NCBI RefSeq assembly: GCF_000787855.1
Contig: NZ_BBPQ01000004.1
Coordinates: forward strand, 155,471-219,470
DNA length: 64,000 nt
Direction of reading: 5' to 3'
Source: Streptacidiphilus anmyonensis
GTDB lineage: Bacteria > Actinomycetota > Actinomycetes > Streptomycetales > Streptomycetaceae
Part shown: positions 25,402-33,307 of the stretch, piece by piece
Layout: the number at the start of each line of letters is the position of its first letter
How positions within the stretch are numbered: the stretch's first letter is position 1
Made by a program: the position numbers and the translations under genes
Notes under the pieces: generated by a model
The model's input: the letters and a program-made list of their open reading frames with translations, nothing else
Databases searched by the model: none
What the model was told of the DNA's origin: nothing

Positions 25402-26661
25402 ATGACGCCCCCGAACATGACGAACGCCAGCTCTTTTGAGCTCGCGCGCTACACGAACCGCACCAGGCTGACGTCGACGGCTCGCCGCATGAGCCGGCGT
25501 TCGCTGCTGCGCGGCGCGATGGTCGGCGGCGTCGCCGTGGCGGGCGCGAGTGCGCTCTCCGCGTGTGGTGTCCAGGGCCATGTGCTGCCGCCGGGCTCCA
25601 AGGAGAACGGCCAGGCCGGCCACGACTACTCGGACGTCGAGAAGAAGGTCGTCTTCGCCAACTGGCCGGCGTACATCGACGTCGACCCGAAGGACCAGAA
25701 CAAGCGGCCGACGCTGGACGCCTTCGTCAAGCAGACCGGCATCCAGGTCGACTACCTGGAGATCATCAACGACAACAACGACTGGTACAACAAGATCGAC
25801 CCGTCGTTGGTCAAGGGCATCGACACCGGCTACGACATCATGGTCGTCTCCGACTACATGGTGGCCAAGTACCGGACGTACGACTACATCCAGTCGTTCG
25901 ACCTGGCGAACATCCCGAACCACTCGAAGCTGCTGCCCAGCGTGCTCAAGGACCCGACCGACCCGGGCCGCATGCACTCGATCCCGTGGGCGTACGGCTA
26001 CACCACCATCGCGTACAACTCCAACCTGGTGAAGACGCCGATCACCTCGATCGCCGAGCTCTTCACCCGCCCCGACCTCCGGGGCAAGGTCTCCCTCTTC
26101 GCGGAGATGGAGGACACCGTCGCGATGGCCCTGCTGGCGCAGGGGATGAACCCGGAGCACTTCACCGACGCGCAGTTCAACCAGGCGCTGGAGTACATCC
26201 GCCGGGCCAAGGACGCGGGCCAGATCCGCTCCTTCACCGGCAACGACTACCTGAGCGACTTCCAGCAGGGCAACACCGCCGTCACCATGGCCTACTCCGG
26301 TGACGTCGCCCAGCTCGGCAAGGCGAACCTGGTGACCGTGGACCTGCCCAAGGAGGGGCTGCTGGCCTGGTCCGACAACATGGTCATCCCCAACTTCGCG
26401 CGGCACAAGAAGAACGCCGAGAAGCTGATGAACTACTACCTCCAGCCCGAGGTCTCGGCCGAGCTGACCGACTACATCGACTACATCCCCTCGGTGCAGG
26501 GCGCCGTCGCCGCCCTGCAGCAGCTCGATTCCACGGCGGCCTCGGTACCGCTGATCGTGCCGACCAAGGCGATGGAAGCCAACGCGCACGGCTTCATGGC
26601 GCTCAGCATCGCCCAGTTGAACGACTACACCAGCCGCTTCCAGCAGATCACCGGCCAGTAG
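25402..26661 (+). CDS. potD: spermidine/putrescine-binding lipoprotein
   Basis: 419 residues. The N-terminus carries a Tat-type twin arginine (SRRSLL, residues 31-36), a hydrophobic core GAMVGGVAVAGAS, and lipobox LSAC with Cys55, so it is a lipid-anchored solute-binding protein. The body resembles PotD/PotF: VVFANWPAYIDVDP, DYLEIINDNNDWYNK, YDIMVVSDYMVAKY, IPWAYGYTTIAYNSNLV, VSLFAEMEDTVAMALLAQGMNP and MVIPNFARHKKNAEKLMNYYLQPEVSAE. It delivers polyamine to the PotBC permease encoded downstream. A second in-frame ATG at 25417 is possible. It is the first gene of a four-gene operon. Confidence 0.95.
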   Translation: MTPPNMTNASSFELARYTNRTRLTSTARRMSRRSLLRGAMVGGVAVAGASALSACGVQGHVLPPGSKENGQAGHDYSDVEKKVVFANWPAYIDVDPKDQNKRPTLDAFVKQTGIQVDYLEIINDNNDWYNKIDPSLVKGIDTGYDIMVVSDYMVAKYRTYDYIQSFDLANIPNHSKLLPSVLKDPTDPGRMHSIPWAYGYTTIAYNSNLVKTPITSIAELFTRPDLRGKVSLFAEMEDTVAMALLAQGMNPEHFTDAQFNQALEYIRRAKDAGQIRSFTGNDYLSDFQQGNTAVTMAYSGDVAQLGKANLVTVDLPKEGLLAWSDNMVIPNFARHKKNAEKLMNYYLQPEVSAELTDYIDYIPSVQGAVAALQQLDSTAASVPLIVPTKAMEANAHGFMALSIAQLNDYTSRFQQITGQ

Positions 26662-26687
26662 TCCCGCCCACGGAGAGAAGAGTCCCG

Positions 26688-27842
26688 ATGAGTTCCCACG
26701 ACGTACTCGGCCGCACCGAGGGCGGAGACCTCCGCCTGGCCGGCCTCACCAAGCGCTACGGCTCCTTCACCGCGGTGGACGACCTGAGCCTGACGATCCC
26801 GCAGGGGTCGTTCTTCGCCCTGCTGGGCGCCTCCGGATGCGGCAAGACCACGACGCTGCGCATGGTCTCGGGTCTGGAGGACCCGACGGTCGGTCAGATC
26901 TTCCTGGGCGAGCAGGAGGTCACCGACCTCAAGCCCTACCGCCGCCCGGTCAACACGGTGTTCCAGAACTACGCGCTCTTCCCGCACCTGGACATCTTCG
27001 AGAACGTGGCCTTCGGCCTGCGCCGCCGCGGCGTGAAGGACGTCAAGAAGGCCGTGACCGACATGCTCGACCTGGTCGAGCTCGGCCACCTGGCCAAGCG
27101 CAAGCCGACCCAGCTGTCCGGCGGTCAGCAGCAGCGCATCGCGCTGGCCCGCGCGCTGATCAACCAGCCGCAGGTGCTGCTGCTGGACGAGCCGCTGGGC
27201 GCGCTCGACCTCAAGCTGCGCCGCCAGATGCAGATCGAGCTCAAGCGCATCCAGACCGAGGTCGGTCTCACCTTCGTGCACGTCACCCACGACCAGGAGG
27301 AGGCCATGACCATGGCCGACACCATCGCGGTGATGAACCACGGCCGGATCGAGCAGCTCGGCTCCCCCGCCGACCTGTACGAGAACCCGACCACCACCTT
27401 CGTGGCCAACTTCCTCGGCCAGTCCAACCTGATCCCGGCCTCCGTCGAGGGCGAGAAGGACGGGATCGTCTCCGTCTCCGCGCACGGCCAGCAGCTCAAG
27501 GTCGACGCCAAGCGCTGCCGCTCCACCAGCGGCAAGATCATCCTCGGCGTCCGCCCGGAGAAGGTCCAGGTCGCCACCGACCGCGGCGAGGTCCCGGACG
27601 GCTACAACGCGCTGGTCGGCGGCAAGGTCGTCGACACCAGCTTCATCGGCGTCTCCACCCAGTACCTGGTGCAGATGCCGTCCGGCGAGGAGCTGTCCGT
27701 CTTCGAGCAGAACACCGGCCGCGCCATCCAGCGTCCGGGCGCCGAGGTCGTCGTCTACTGGGACCCGAGCCAGGGCTTCGGTCTTGAGGGCTCCCAGGAC
27801 ATCGAGGCCGGCGCCGAGGCCGACGAGGAGGCCGCGGCATGA
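26688..27842 (+). CDS. potA: polyamine ABC transporter ATPase
   Basis: 384 residues from ATG 26688, preceded by GGAGAG. It has Walker A GASGCGKTT (~47-55), signature LSGGQQQR (~143-150), Walker B LLLDEP (~164-169), a switch His in FVHVTHDQEEAM, and a C-terminal TOBE domain (~290-370) typical of PotA/MalK-type ATPases. It energises polyamine uptake. It overlaps potB by 4 bases (ATGA). The C-terminal tail is acidic (EAGAEADEEAAA). Confidence 0.95.
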   Translation: MSSHDVLGRTEGGDLRLAGLTKRYGSFTAVDDLSLTIPQGSFFALLGASGCGKTTTLRMVSGLEDPTVGQIFLGEQEVTDLKPYRRPVNTVFQNYALFPHLDIFENVAFGLRRRGVKDVKKAVTDMLDLVELGHLAKRKPTQLSGGQQQRIALARALINQPQVLLLDEPLGALDLKLRRQMQIELKRIQTEVGLTFVHVTHDQEEAMTMADTIAVMNHGRIEQLGSPADLYENPTTTFVANFLGQSNLIPASVEGEKDGIVSVSAHGQQLKVDAKRCRSTSGKIILGVRPEKVQVATDRGEVPDGYNALVGGKVVDTSFIGVSTQYLVQMPSGEELSVFEQNTGRAIQRPGAEVVVYWDPSQGFGLEGSQDIEAGAEADEEAAA

Positions 27843-28762
27843 CGACTCTCACCGAGGCGCCCGCCCCGGTCGAGGAGCGCGCGCCGGACCGCAAGCCCCG
27901 CCGCAACTGGACCCCGTGGGTCCTCCTGCTCCCCGGCCTGCTCTGGCTGACCGTCTTCTTCCTGATCCCGATCCTCACCTCGGTCTCGGCCTCGGTGCAG
28001 ACGGGCGACTACGACGACGGCTTCAAGCTCACCTGGCACTGGGCCAACTACCGCGACGCGATCACCGACTTCGGCCCGCAGTACTACCACTCCCTGGTGT
28101 ACTCGCTGCTGACGACCATCGTCTGCCTGGCGCTGGCCTACCCCGTCGCGTACTTCATCGCCTTCAAGGGCGGCCGCTGGAAGACGCTGCTGATGGCCCT
28201 GGTCATCGTGCCGTCCTTCACCAGCTTCCTGATCCGCACCATCGCCTGGAAGACGATCCTCGCGGACAACGGCACCGTGGTGCACACGCTCAACAGCCTG
28301 CACCTGCTGAAGATCACGACGGCGCTCGGCTGGACCGTCGGCAACCACGTGCTGGCCAGCCCGGCCGCGGTGGTCTGCGGCATGGTCTACAACTTCCTGC
28401 CGTTCACGATCCTGCCGCTGTACACCTCGCTGGAGAAGATCGACCCGCGCCTGCACGAGGCCGGCGCCGACCTGTACTGCAGCGCTTTCACCACCTGGCG
28501 TCGGATCACGCTGCCGCTGTCGATGCCCGGCGTCATCGGCGGCACCCTGCTGACCTTCATTCCGGCGGTCGGTGACTACATCAACGCCCAGCTGCTGGGC
28601 AACCCGAACACGACGGTGGTCGGTCAGCGCATCGAGGACCTGTTCCTGCGTCAGACCAACGGCTACCCGGTCGGCTCCGCGATGTCGGTCGTGATGATGG
28701 TCGGCACGCTCGTCATCGTCATGACGTACATCTGGCGGGCCGGGACGGAGGACCTGCTCTAG
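27839..28762 (+). CDS. potB: polyamine ABC transporter permease PotB
   Basis: 307 residues with six predicted helices, beginning WVLLLPGLLWLTVFFLIPILTSV. The EAA-type cytoplasmic loop reads LEKIDPRLHEAGADLYCSAFTTWRRITLPLSMPGVIGG (~195-235), the contact site for the ATPase. It follows potA with an ATGA overlap and shares a single base with the potC start, so the four genes are translated in step. Confidence 0.95.
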   Translation: MTTLTEAPAPVEERAPDRKPRRNWTPWVLLLPGLLWLTVFFLIPILTSVSASVQTGDYDDGFKLTWHWANYRDAITDFGPQYYHSLVYSLLTTIVCLALAYPVAYFIAFKGGRWKTLLMALVIVPSFTSFLIRTIAWKTILADNGTVVHTLNSLHLLKITTALGWTVGNHVLASPAAVVCGMVYNFLPFTILPLYTSLEKIDPRLHEAGADLYCSAFTTWRRITLPLSMPGVIGGTLLTFIPAVGDYINAQLLGNPNTTVVGQRIEDLFLRQTNGYPVGSAMSVVMMVGTLVIVMTYIWRAGTEDLL

Positions 28763-29625
28763 TGGCTACTCAGACCATCGCCGCCCCCGCTTCGGCCGGG
28801 GCGCCCAAGGAGCGGCGCAAGAGCCCGCTCGCCTGGGCCAAGCAGCACGTCCTGCTGGTCGTCACCTTCCTGGTGTTCGTCTTCATGCTGCTGCCGAACG
28901 CCGTCATCCTGTGGATGTCGTTCAACTCGCCCGCGGGCAAGTTCAACTACACCTGGAACAAGTTCTCCCTGGACGCCTGGAAGAACCCCTGCTCCAACAG
29001 CACGATGTGCCACAGCATCGGGCTGTCGCTGGAGATCGGCGTGGTCGCGACGATCATCGCGACGATCCTCGGCACGATGATCGCCTTCGCCATGGTGCGG
29101 CACCGCTTCAAGGCGCGCAGCGGCATCAACGCCCTGCTGTTCCTGCCGATGGCCGCCCCCGAGGTGGTCATGGGCGCGACGCTGGCGGCGCTGTTCTTCA
29201 ACACCATCGGCCCCGGCGGCATGGGCTTCTGGACGATCACCATCGCCCACGTGATGTTCTGCATCTCGTACGTCGTGGTGACGGTCAAGTCCCGTCTGGC
29301 GGGCATGGACCCGACGCTGGAGCGGGCGGCGCAGGACCTCTACGCCACCCCGACCCAGACGTTCATGAAGGTCACCCTGCCGCTGGTCGCCCCCGGCATC
29401 GGCGCGGCCGCGCTGCTCGCCTTCGCGATCTCCATCGACGACTACATCATCACGGTCTTCACCGCGGGCAACTCGGAGACCTTCCCGATGTACATCTTCG
29501 GCTCGGTGCAGCGCGCCTACCCGGCGCAGATCGACGTCATCGGCTCGCTGATGCTGCTCGGCACCATGGCCGTGATCGCCGTCTCGCAGGTCCTCAACCA
29601 GATGCGGGCCGCGCGCAAGAAGTAG
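28762..29625 (+). CDS. potC: polyamine ABC transporter permease PotC
   Basis: 287 residues from GTG 28762, whose first base is the last base of the potB TAG. Six helices are predicted, with the EAA loop MDPTLERAAQDLYATPTQTFMKVTLPLVAPGIGAAALLAFAISIDDYIITVF, which carries the PotC-family SIDDYIIT segment. It forms the heteromeric channel with PotB. The operon ends at the terminator 26 bases downstream. Confidence 0.95.
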   Translation: MATQTIAAPASAGAPKERRKSPLAWAKQHVLLVVTFLVFVFMLLPNAVILWMSFNSPAGKFNYTWNKFSLDAWKNPCSNSTMCHSIGLSLEIGVVATIIATILGTMIAFAMVRHRFKARSGINALLFLPMAAPEVVMGATLAALFFNTIGPGGMGFWTITIAHVMFCISYVVVTVKSRLAGMDPTLERAAQDLYATPTQTFMKVTLPLVAPGIGAAALLAFAISIDDYIITVFTAGNSETFPMYIFGSVQRAYPAQIDVIGSLMLLGTMAVIAVSQVLNQMRAARKK

Positions 29626-29650
29626 CCCCGGCCCGTTCTCTGAATCCCCC

Positions 29651-29692
29651 GCTGATCCCCGTCCGGCCCGTCCGGACGGGGATCAGCTTTTT
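29651..29692 (+). terminator. intrinsic terminator of the pot operon with T-tract
   Basis: A perfect 16-bp stem (GCTGATCCCCGTCCGG with 29672-29687) and a CCCGT loop are followed by TTTTT. This is the only textbook rho-independent terminator noted in the window. The convergent CGNR gene ends just beyond it at 29701. Confidence 0.96.
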
Positions 29693-29700
29693 GCGTTCGG

Positions 29701-30231
29701 TCAGCTCTTCGCCTTCGTGTAGTGGCGGGCGGCCTTGGCGCGGTTGCCGCAGTGGGCCATGTCGCACCAGCGGCGGCGGCCGTTCTGGGAGGTGTCGAAG
29801 AAGGTCAGGATGCAGCGGTCGTGGGCGCACTCGCGGATGCGCGCGGGGCCCCTGGCCAGCAGGCGCAGGTAGTCGTCGGCGGCGAGCCAGGCCGGCAGCC
29901 AGACCGGGTCGACGACCTCGGGCTCGTCGTGGGGCAGGCCCTCGGCGTCGAGGGTGCGGCGGATCCGGCCGTGTGCGAGCACCGCGTTCAGCGCTGCGGT
30001 GTCGCGGGGGTCGGCGCGCAGCGCGAGCAGCGCGGCACGGGCCTGGAGCAGCGCGTCGAGGGTCTCGGGGACGTCGGGTGCGCGGTCGGTCAGGCCGTTG
30101 GAGGCGAGCCAGATCGCAAGGCCCTGCGGCTGCTGGAAGAGCTGCTCGTCGTGCCAGCGGGTGTTGAGCAGGTCGAGCGAGAGCGGTTCGCCGCGCAGCG
30201 GGCGGGGGTCCAGGTCGACGAGGGCTTCCAT
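29701..30231 (-). CDS. CGNR zinc-finger transcriptional regulator (ABATE domain)
   Basis: 176 residues. The N-terminal ABATE-type domain (LSLDLLNTRW...., ~15-130) is followed by the CGNR zinc finger at ~135-172: CAHDRC..TFFDTSQNGRRRWCDMAHCGNRAKAARHY, with Cys135, Cys140, Cys156 and Cys161 as metal ligands and the eponymous CGNR at 161-164. These are putative stress-responsive regulators. It is divergent from a VOC gene; a perfect 12-bp inverted repeat spans the shared promoter. No Shine-Dalgarno precedes the ATG, while TAGACT sits 6 bases upstream, pointing to a leaderless, autoregulated transcript. Confidence 0.93.
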   Translation of the reverse strand: MEALVDLDPRPLRGEPLSLDLLNTRWHDEQLFQQPQGLAIWLASNGLTDRAPDVPETLDALLQARAALLALRADPRDTAALNAVLAHGRIRRTLDAEGLPHDEPEVVDPVWLPAWLAADDYLRLLARGPARIRECAHDRCILTFFDTSQNGRRRWCDMAHCGNRAKAARHYTKAKS

Positions 30232-30239
30232 GAAGAGAG

Positions 30240-30313
30240 TCTAACCGTTCAGGTGTCGAGTAGCGGTTGCGGCCCTTCGCTTCTAACCCTTACTGTCGTG
30301 TTGAACGGTTAGA
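30240..30313. promoter_or_regulatory. CGNR/VOC divergent promoter with 12-bp inverted repeats
   Basis: TCTAACCGTTCA (30240-30251) and its exact complement TGAACGGTTAGA (30302-30313) bracket 50 bases. A related TCTAACCCTTAC lies inside the spacer. The left arm overlaps the -10-like TAGACT of the CGNR gene and the right arm lies near the VOC promoter, so a dimeric regulator could control both directions. Confidence 0.65.
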
Positions 30314-30359
30314 GATCGCCCTGTCTGCCTCTTTCTCTTCTCGGAACGGGAGTCCGTCC

Positions 30360-30821
30360 ATGCCCGCCTCGCTGCGCACCGGCCACATCGGCATCAACGT
30401 CACCGACCTGGACCGCTCGGTCGCCTTCTACCGCGACGTCCTGGGGCTGGAGGTGATGGGCGGCAGCGAGCCCGGCACGCCCCCGGAGCGTCGCCGGGCG
30501 CGGCTCGGCAAGAAGGGCGAGCTGGTGCTCACCATCTGGCAGCAGGCGTCCGGGGCCCACCCGACCGACCTGGCCGGCCTGCACCACCTCTCCTTCGAGG
30601 TGGACTCCGTCGAGGAGGTCCGCGAGGCGGAGTGGGCGCTCAAGGAGCGCGGCGCGACCTTCCACCACGACGGGATCGTGCTGCACGGCCCCGGCCAGGA
30701 CTCCGGCGGCATCTTCTTCACCGATCCGGACGGCACCCGGCTGGAGATCTTCACCGCGAGCGGCGTCGCCGCGGAGGGCTCCGCGCCCTTCGCCGACGCG
30801 CCCACCTGCGGCTTCTTCTAA
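30360..30821 (+). CDS. VOC-family (glyoxalase/bleomycin-resistance/dioxygenase) protein
   Basis: 153 residues from ATG 30360; the longer frame has no ribosome site. The two beta-alpha-beta-beta-beta modules begin GHIGINVTDLDRSVAFYRDVLGLEV and LHHLSFEVDSVEEVREAEWALKERG and end GGIFFTDPDGTRLEIFT. Likely metal ligands are His9, the His of LHHLSF and the Glu of RLEIF. It could be a small-molecule lyase, dioxygenase or resistance protein. It is the first gene of the run transcribed away from the CGNR regulator. Confidence 0.92.
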   Translation: MPASLRTGHIGINVTDLDRSVAFYRDVLGLEVMGGSEPGTPPERRRARLGKKGELVLTIWQQASGAHPTDLAGLHHLSFEVDSVEEVREAEWALKERGATFHHDGIVLHGPGQDSGGIFFTDPDGTRLEIFTASGVAAEGSAPFADAPTCGFF

Positions 30822-30849
30822 GGCGATTTCTTCTCAGGAGGGCTGGGTC

Positions 30850-31740
30850 ATGGCGAAGGCGACCGGCTACCACGCGGGCGAGCTCGCGGCCCAGGCGCGG
30901 CTCGGGGACACCGCGCGGGCGGAGCACCTCGGCCGCAGCATCCGCAGCACCGTCCCTTCGGTCGCGGCGGCGTTCCTGGCGGAGCGGCAGCTGCTGGTCG
31001 TCGGCGCCGCCGACGAGACCGGGCGGATCTGGGCGACGGTGCTGACCGGCGAGCCCGGCTTCGTCTCCGTTCCCGACGAGCGGACGATCGTCGTGGCCGC
31101 GTCCCCGCGCCCCGACGACCCGCTGGCCGGCGTGCTGCGGGGGAGCGCGCCGGCCAGCGTCGGCACCGTCGCGCTCGAACCCGCGACGCGACGCCGGATG
31201 CGGGTCAACGGCCTGGCGGAGGCGGCCGGACCGTCCGGTCTGCGGCTCCGCACCGAGCAGGTCTTCTCCAACTGCCCGAAGTACATCCAGAAGCGGCGCC
31301 CGGTCCGGCACACCCCGACCACCGCGCCCGGACCGGCCCGCTGGAGCTCCGCGTTGTCGGCGGCGCAGCAGGCGTTCGTCGCGACCGCCGACACGTTCTT
31401 CCTCGCCACCGCCGATGCGGACGGTCACGTGGACGCCTCGCATCGGGGCGGCCTGCCCGGATTCGTCGAGCTCCTCTCGCCGACCCGGCTGCGGTGGGCC
31501 GACTACGCGGGCAACGGCGCCTACATGACGCTGGGCAACCTGGAACTGAACCCGCGTGCGGGCCTCGTCCTGCCGGACTGGGAGAGCGGTGACACGCTCC
31601 TCCTCACGGGTGAGGCCCGGACGAACTGGCAGGAGCGGTCGGTGGAGTTCGAACTGACGGCCGCGGTCCTGCTGCCGGGCGCGCTGCCGATGCGGTGGAC
31701 CGAGCCGGAGTACTCCCCGGCCAACCCCCCTCTACGCTGA
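30850..31740 (+). CDS. pyridoxamine 5'-phosphate oxidase-family flavoprotein
   Basis: 296 residues from ATG 30850, with AGGAGGG upstream. Two split-barrel regions are visible: RSIRSTVPSVAAAFLAERQLLVVGAADETGRIWATVLTGEPGFVSV (~27-75) and FVATADTFFLATADADGHVDASHRGGLPGFVELLSPTRLRWADYAGNGAYMTLGNLELNPRAGLVLPDWESGDTLLLTGEA (~175-258), the latter typical of FMN-binding PNPOx-like proteins. A FSNCPKYIQKR motif (~135-146) is common in this subfamily. The reaction is unknown, but FMN- or F420-dependent reduction is plausible. It lies 28 bases after the VOC gene, likely in the same CGNR-controlled transcript. Confidence 0.9.
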   Translation: MAKATGYHAGELAAQARLGDTARAEHLGRSIRSTVPSVAAAFLAERQLLVVGAADETGRIWATVLTGEPGFVSVPDERTIVVAASPRPDDPLAGVLRGSAPASVGTVALEPATRRRMRVNGLAEAAGPSGLRLRTEQVFSNCPKYIQKRRPVRHTPTTAPGPARWSSALSAAQQAFVATADTFFLATADADGHVDASHRGGLPGFVELLSPTRLRWADYAGNGAYMTLGNLELNPRAGLVLPDWESGDTLLLTGEARTNWQERSVEFELTAAVLLPGALPMRWTEPEYSPANPPLR

Positions 31741-31745
31741 GGACC

Positions 31746-32498
31746 GTGATCGACGTCGAGGAACGCTGGGCCCAGCTGGCCGCGAGCGGGGACACCGTCC
31801 TGCTGGAGGGTTTCCACGCGCTCAAGCACGCGCTGCGCTTCGGGGCGGTGGTGCCGCTGGCGGTGACCTCCGACCCGGCGGGGCTGGCGCGCCTGGCCGC
31901 TGACCTCGCCCCCGACCTCGCTCCAGACCTCGCCCCTGACCTGGGCGGCGTCGATGCCGTCCCCGTGACGGGCGAGGTGCTGCGCCGCCTCGTCCCCCGG
32001 CCCCACCCGACGGGCGTGGCCGCCCTGGCGTTTCGTCCACAGCCTGTGGACAACGCGACGCGGACCAGCCCGTTCGTGGTCCTGGAGAACCCGCGCAACC
32101 TGGGCAACATCGGCGCGGTCGTCCGCCTCGCGGCCGGCTTCGGTGCGGCGGGCGTGCTGACGACGGGCGACGTCGACCCCTGGCACCCCACGGCGGTCCG
32201 CGGCGCGGCCGGCCTCCACTTCGCCACCTCGGTGGCGCGCACCTCCCTGGACGCCCTGCCCTCCGGGCCGGTCTTCGCGCTGGACCCGGAGGGCGAATCC
32301 ATCCACGACGTCACCTTCCCGGATGACGCTCTGCTCGTTTTCGGCTCGGAGCGCCACGGGGTGACGGATGATGTGAAAGGGATGGCCACCTCTACTGTGG
32401 CCATCCCTATGCGTCCTCAGGTGTCCAGCTTCAACCTCGCCACCTCGGTCGGCATGGCGCTGTTCCACTGGCAGGGGCGTTCTTCAGCAGGTCAGTAG
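31746..32498 (+). CDS. TrmH/SpoU-family RNA 2'-O-methyltransferase
   Basis: 250 residues from GTG 31746, with GAGGA 3-7 bases upstream. The SPOUT trefoil-knot motifs are clear: motif 1 VLENPRNLGNIGAVVRLAAGFGAAGVL, motif 2 LLVFGSERHGV, motif 3 MRPQVSSFNLATSVGMALFHW. It methylates rRNA or tRNA from S-adenosylmethionine; the target is unknown. A short internal repeat (DLAPDLAPDLAPDL, ~60-73) comes from tandem 12-base units at about 31910-31940. Its last 7 bases overlap the end of the convergent Bro-N gene, with no terminator between. Confidence 0.93.
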   Translation: MIDVEERWAQLAASGDTVLLEGFHALKHALRFGAVVPLAVTSDPAGLARLAADLAPDLAPDLAPDLGGVDAVPVTGEVLRRLVPRPHPTGVAALAFRPQPVDNATRTSPFVVLENPRNLGNIGAVVRLAAGFGAAGVLTTGDVDPWHPTAVRGAAGLHFATSVARTSLDALPSGPVFALDPEGESIHDVTFPDDALLVFGSERHGVTDDVKGMATSTVAIPMRPQVSSFNLATSVGMALFHWQGRSSAGQ

Positions 32499-33304
32499 GC
32501 GGGAGCGGCCATCCCCAGCCTGTGGAGAACCTCGGCGATGTGCGCGGGCCTGCCGCGCAGCTCGGCCGAGCCGAGGCTGACGGTGATGTCGGCCTCCGGC
32601 AGCGGCGGGTGCGAGCGATGCAGCAGGTGCCGCACCACGGAGGCGAACAGCAGCCGCTGACAGGGCCGATGGCCCTTGTGCCGACGGATTCCGACGCGCT
32701 CGACCTCCGAACAGAGGAGGTAGGGGCCGAAGGGCGGTTCGAGCTCGTCCTTCGTGACGGGGGCGATGAGCCGCATCTGCCCGTGCGGGCAGTGGATCGA
32801 TCCGTCGCCTAGAACCTCGAAGGGCTGATCGTCGATGTCCAGGCGGCGGTCGCCGATCACGGGTTGGTCGAGATCCAGTGCTTCGGCGAAGGTCTTGGCC
32901 ATGCGCTCGCGCGCGGCGCCGAGGTCGGCGTCGCCACGGCGGATGGAGGGCAGGAGCTCGCGGGTGACCCAGTCCTGGAAGGGACGGGCCGTGGGCTTCC
33001 GGGACCGCATGATGAGGGTGTAGAGCCCGCTCTCGTTGGTCGCGGTCACCCGGGGGTTTCCGGCGGTGTACCCACGCTGAGCAGTGGTTTCTCGATTTCC
33101 GTCAGTTGAACTGACGGAACTCTCCCGGAGGTCGACGGTAAGGCGCTGGTCCGGGGCCAGTGCCGTCGCGGCCATGCGGGAGTTGCCGATCCCGAGGATC
33201 CGGCAGATGTCCGGCACGGCGAACCACGGCTCGCCGTCGATGATCACGACGCGGATGGGCTGTCCCGTCGTCGGGAACTCGGTGTGGATCAGGCGGGTGG
33301 CCAT
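32492..33304 (-). CDS. Bro-N domain protein with CPHG-Cys-Cys C-terminal domain (paralogue 1)
   Basis: 270 residues. Residues ~7-120 match the Bro-N/phage antirepressor N-terminal domain: GQPIRVVIIDGEPWFAVPDICRILG, then NESGLYTLIMRSRKPTARPFQDWVTRELLPSIRR. After a helical linker, a C-terminal region has HCPHGQM (172-175 = CPHG), Cys198 and Cys215. The neighbouring paralogue has the same residues at identical spacing (CPHG-x22-C-x16-C), a likely zinc site. Bro-N proteins are usually viral or prophage DNA-binding antirepressors, but no phage genes are present here. It follows paralogue 2 by 3 bases and probably ends a DUF5819-HTTM-BroN-BroN run. Function is unknown. Confidence 0.9.
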   Translation of the reverse strand: MATRLIHTEFPTTGQPIRVVIIDGEPWFAVPDICRILGIGNSRMAATALAPDQRLTVDLRESSVSSTDGNRETTAQRGYTAGNPRVTATNESGLYTLIMRSRKPTARPFQDWVTRELLPSIRRGDADLGAARERMAKTFAEALDLDQPVIGDRRLDIDDQPFEVLGDGSIHCPHGQMRLIAPVTKDELEPPFGPYLLCSEVERVGIRRHKGHRPCQRLLFASVVRHLLHRSHPPLPEADITVSLGSAELRGRPAHIAEVLHRLGMAAPAY

Positions 33305-33307
33305 GGT

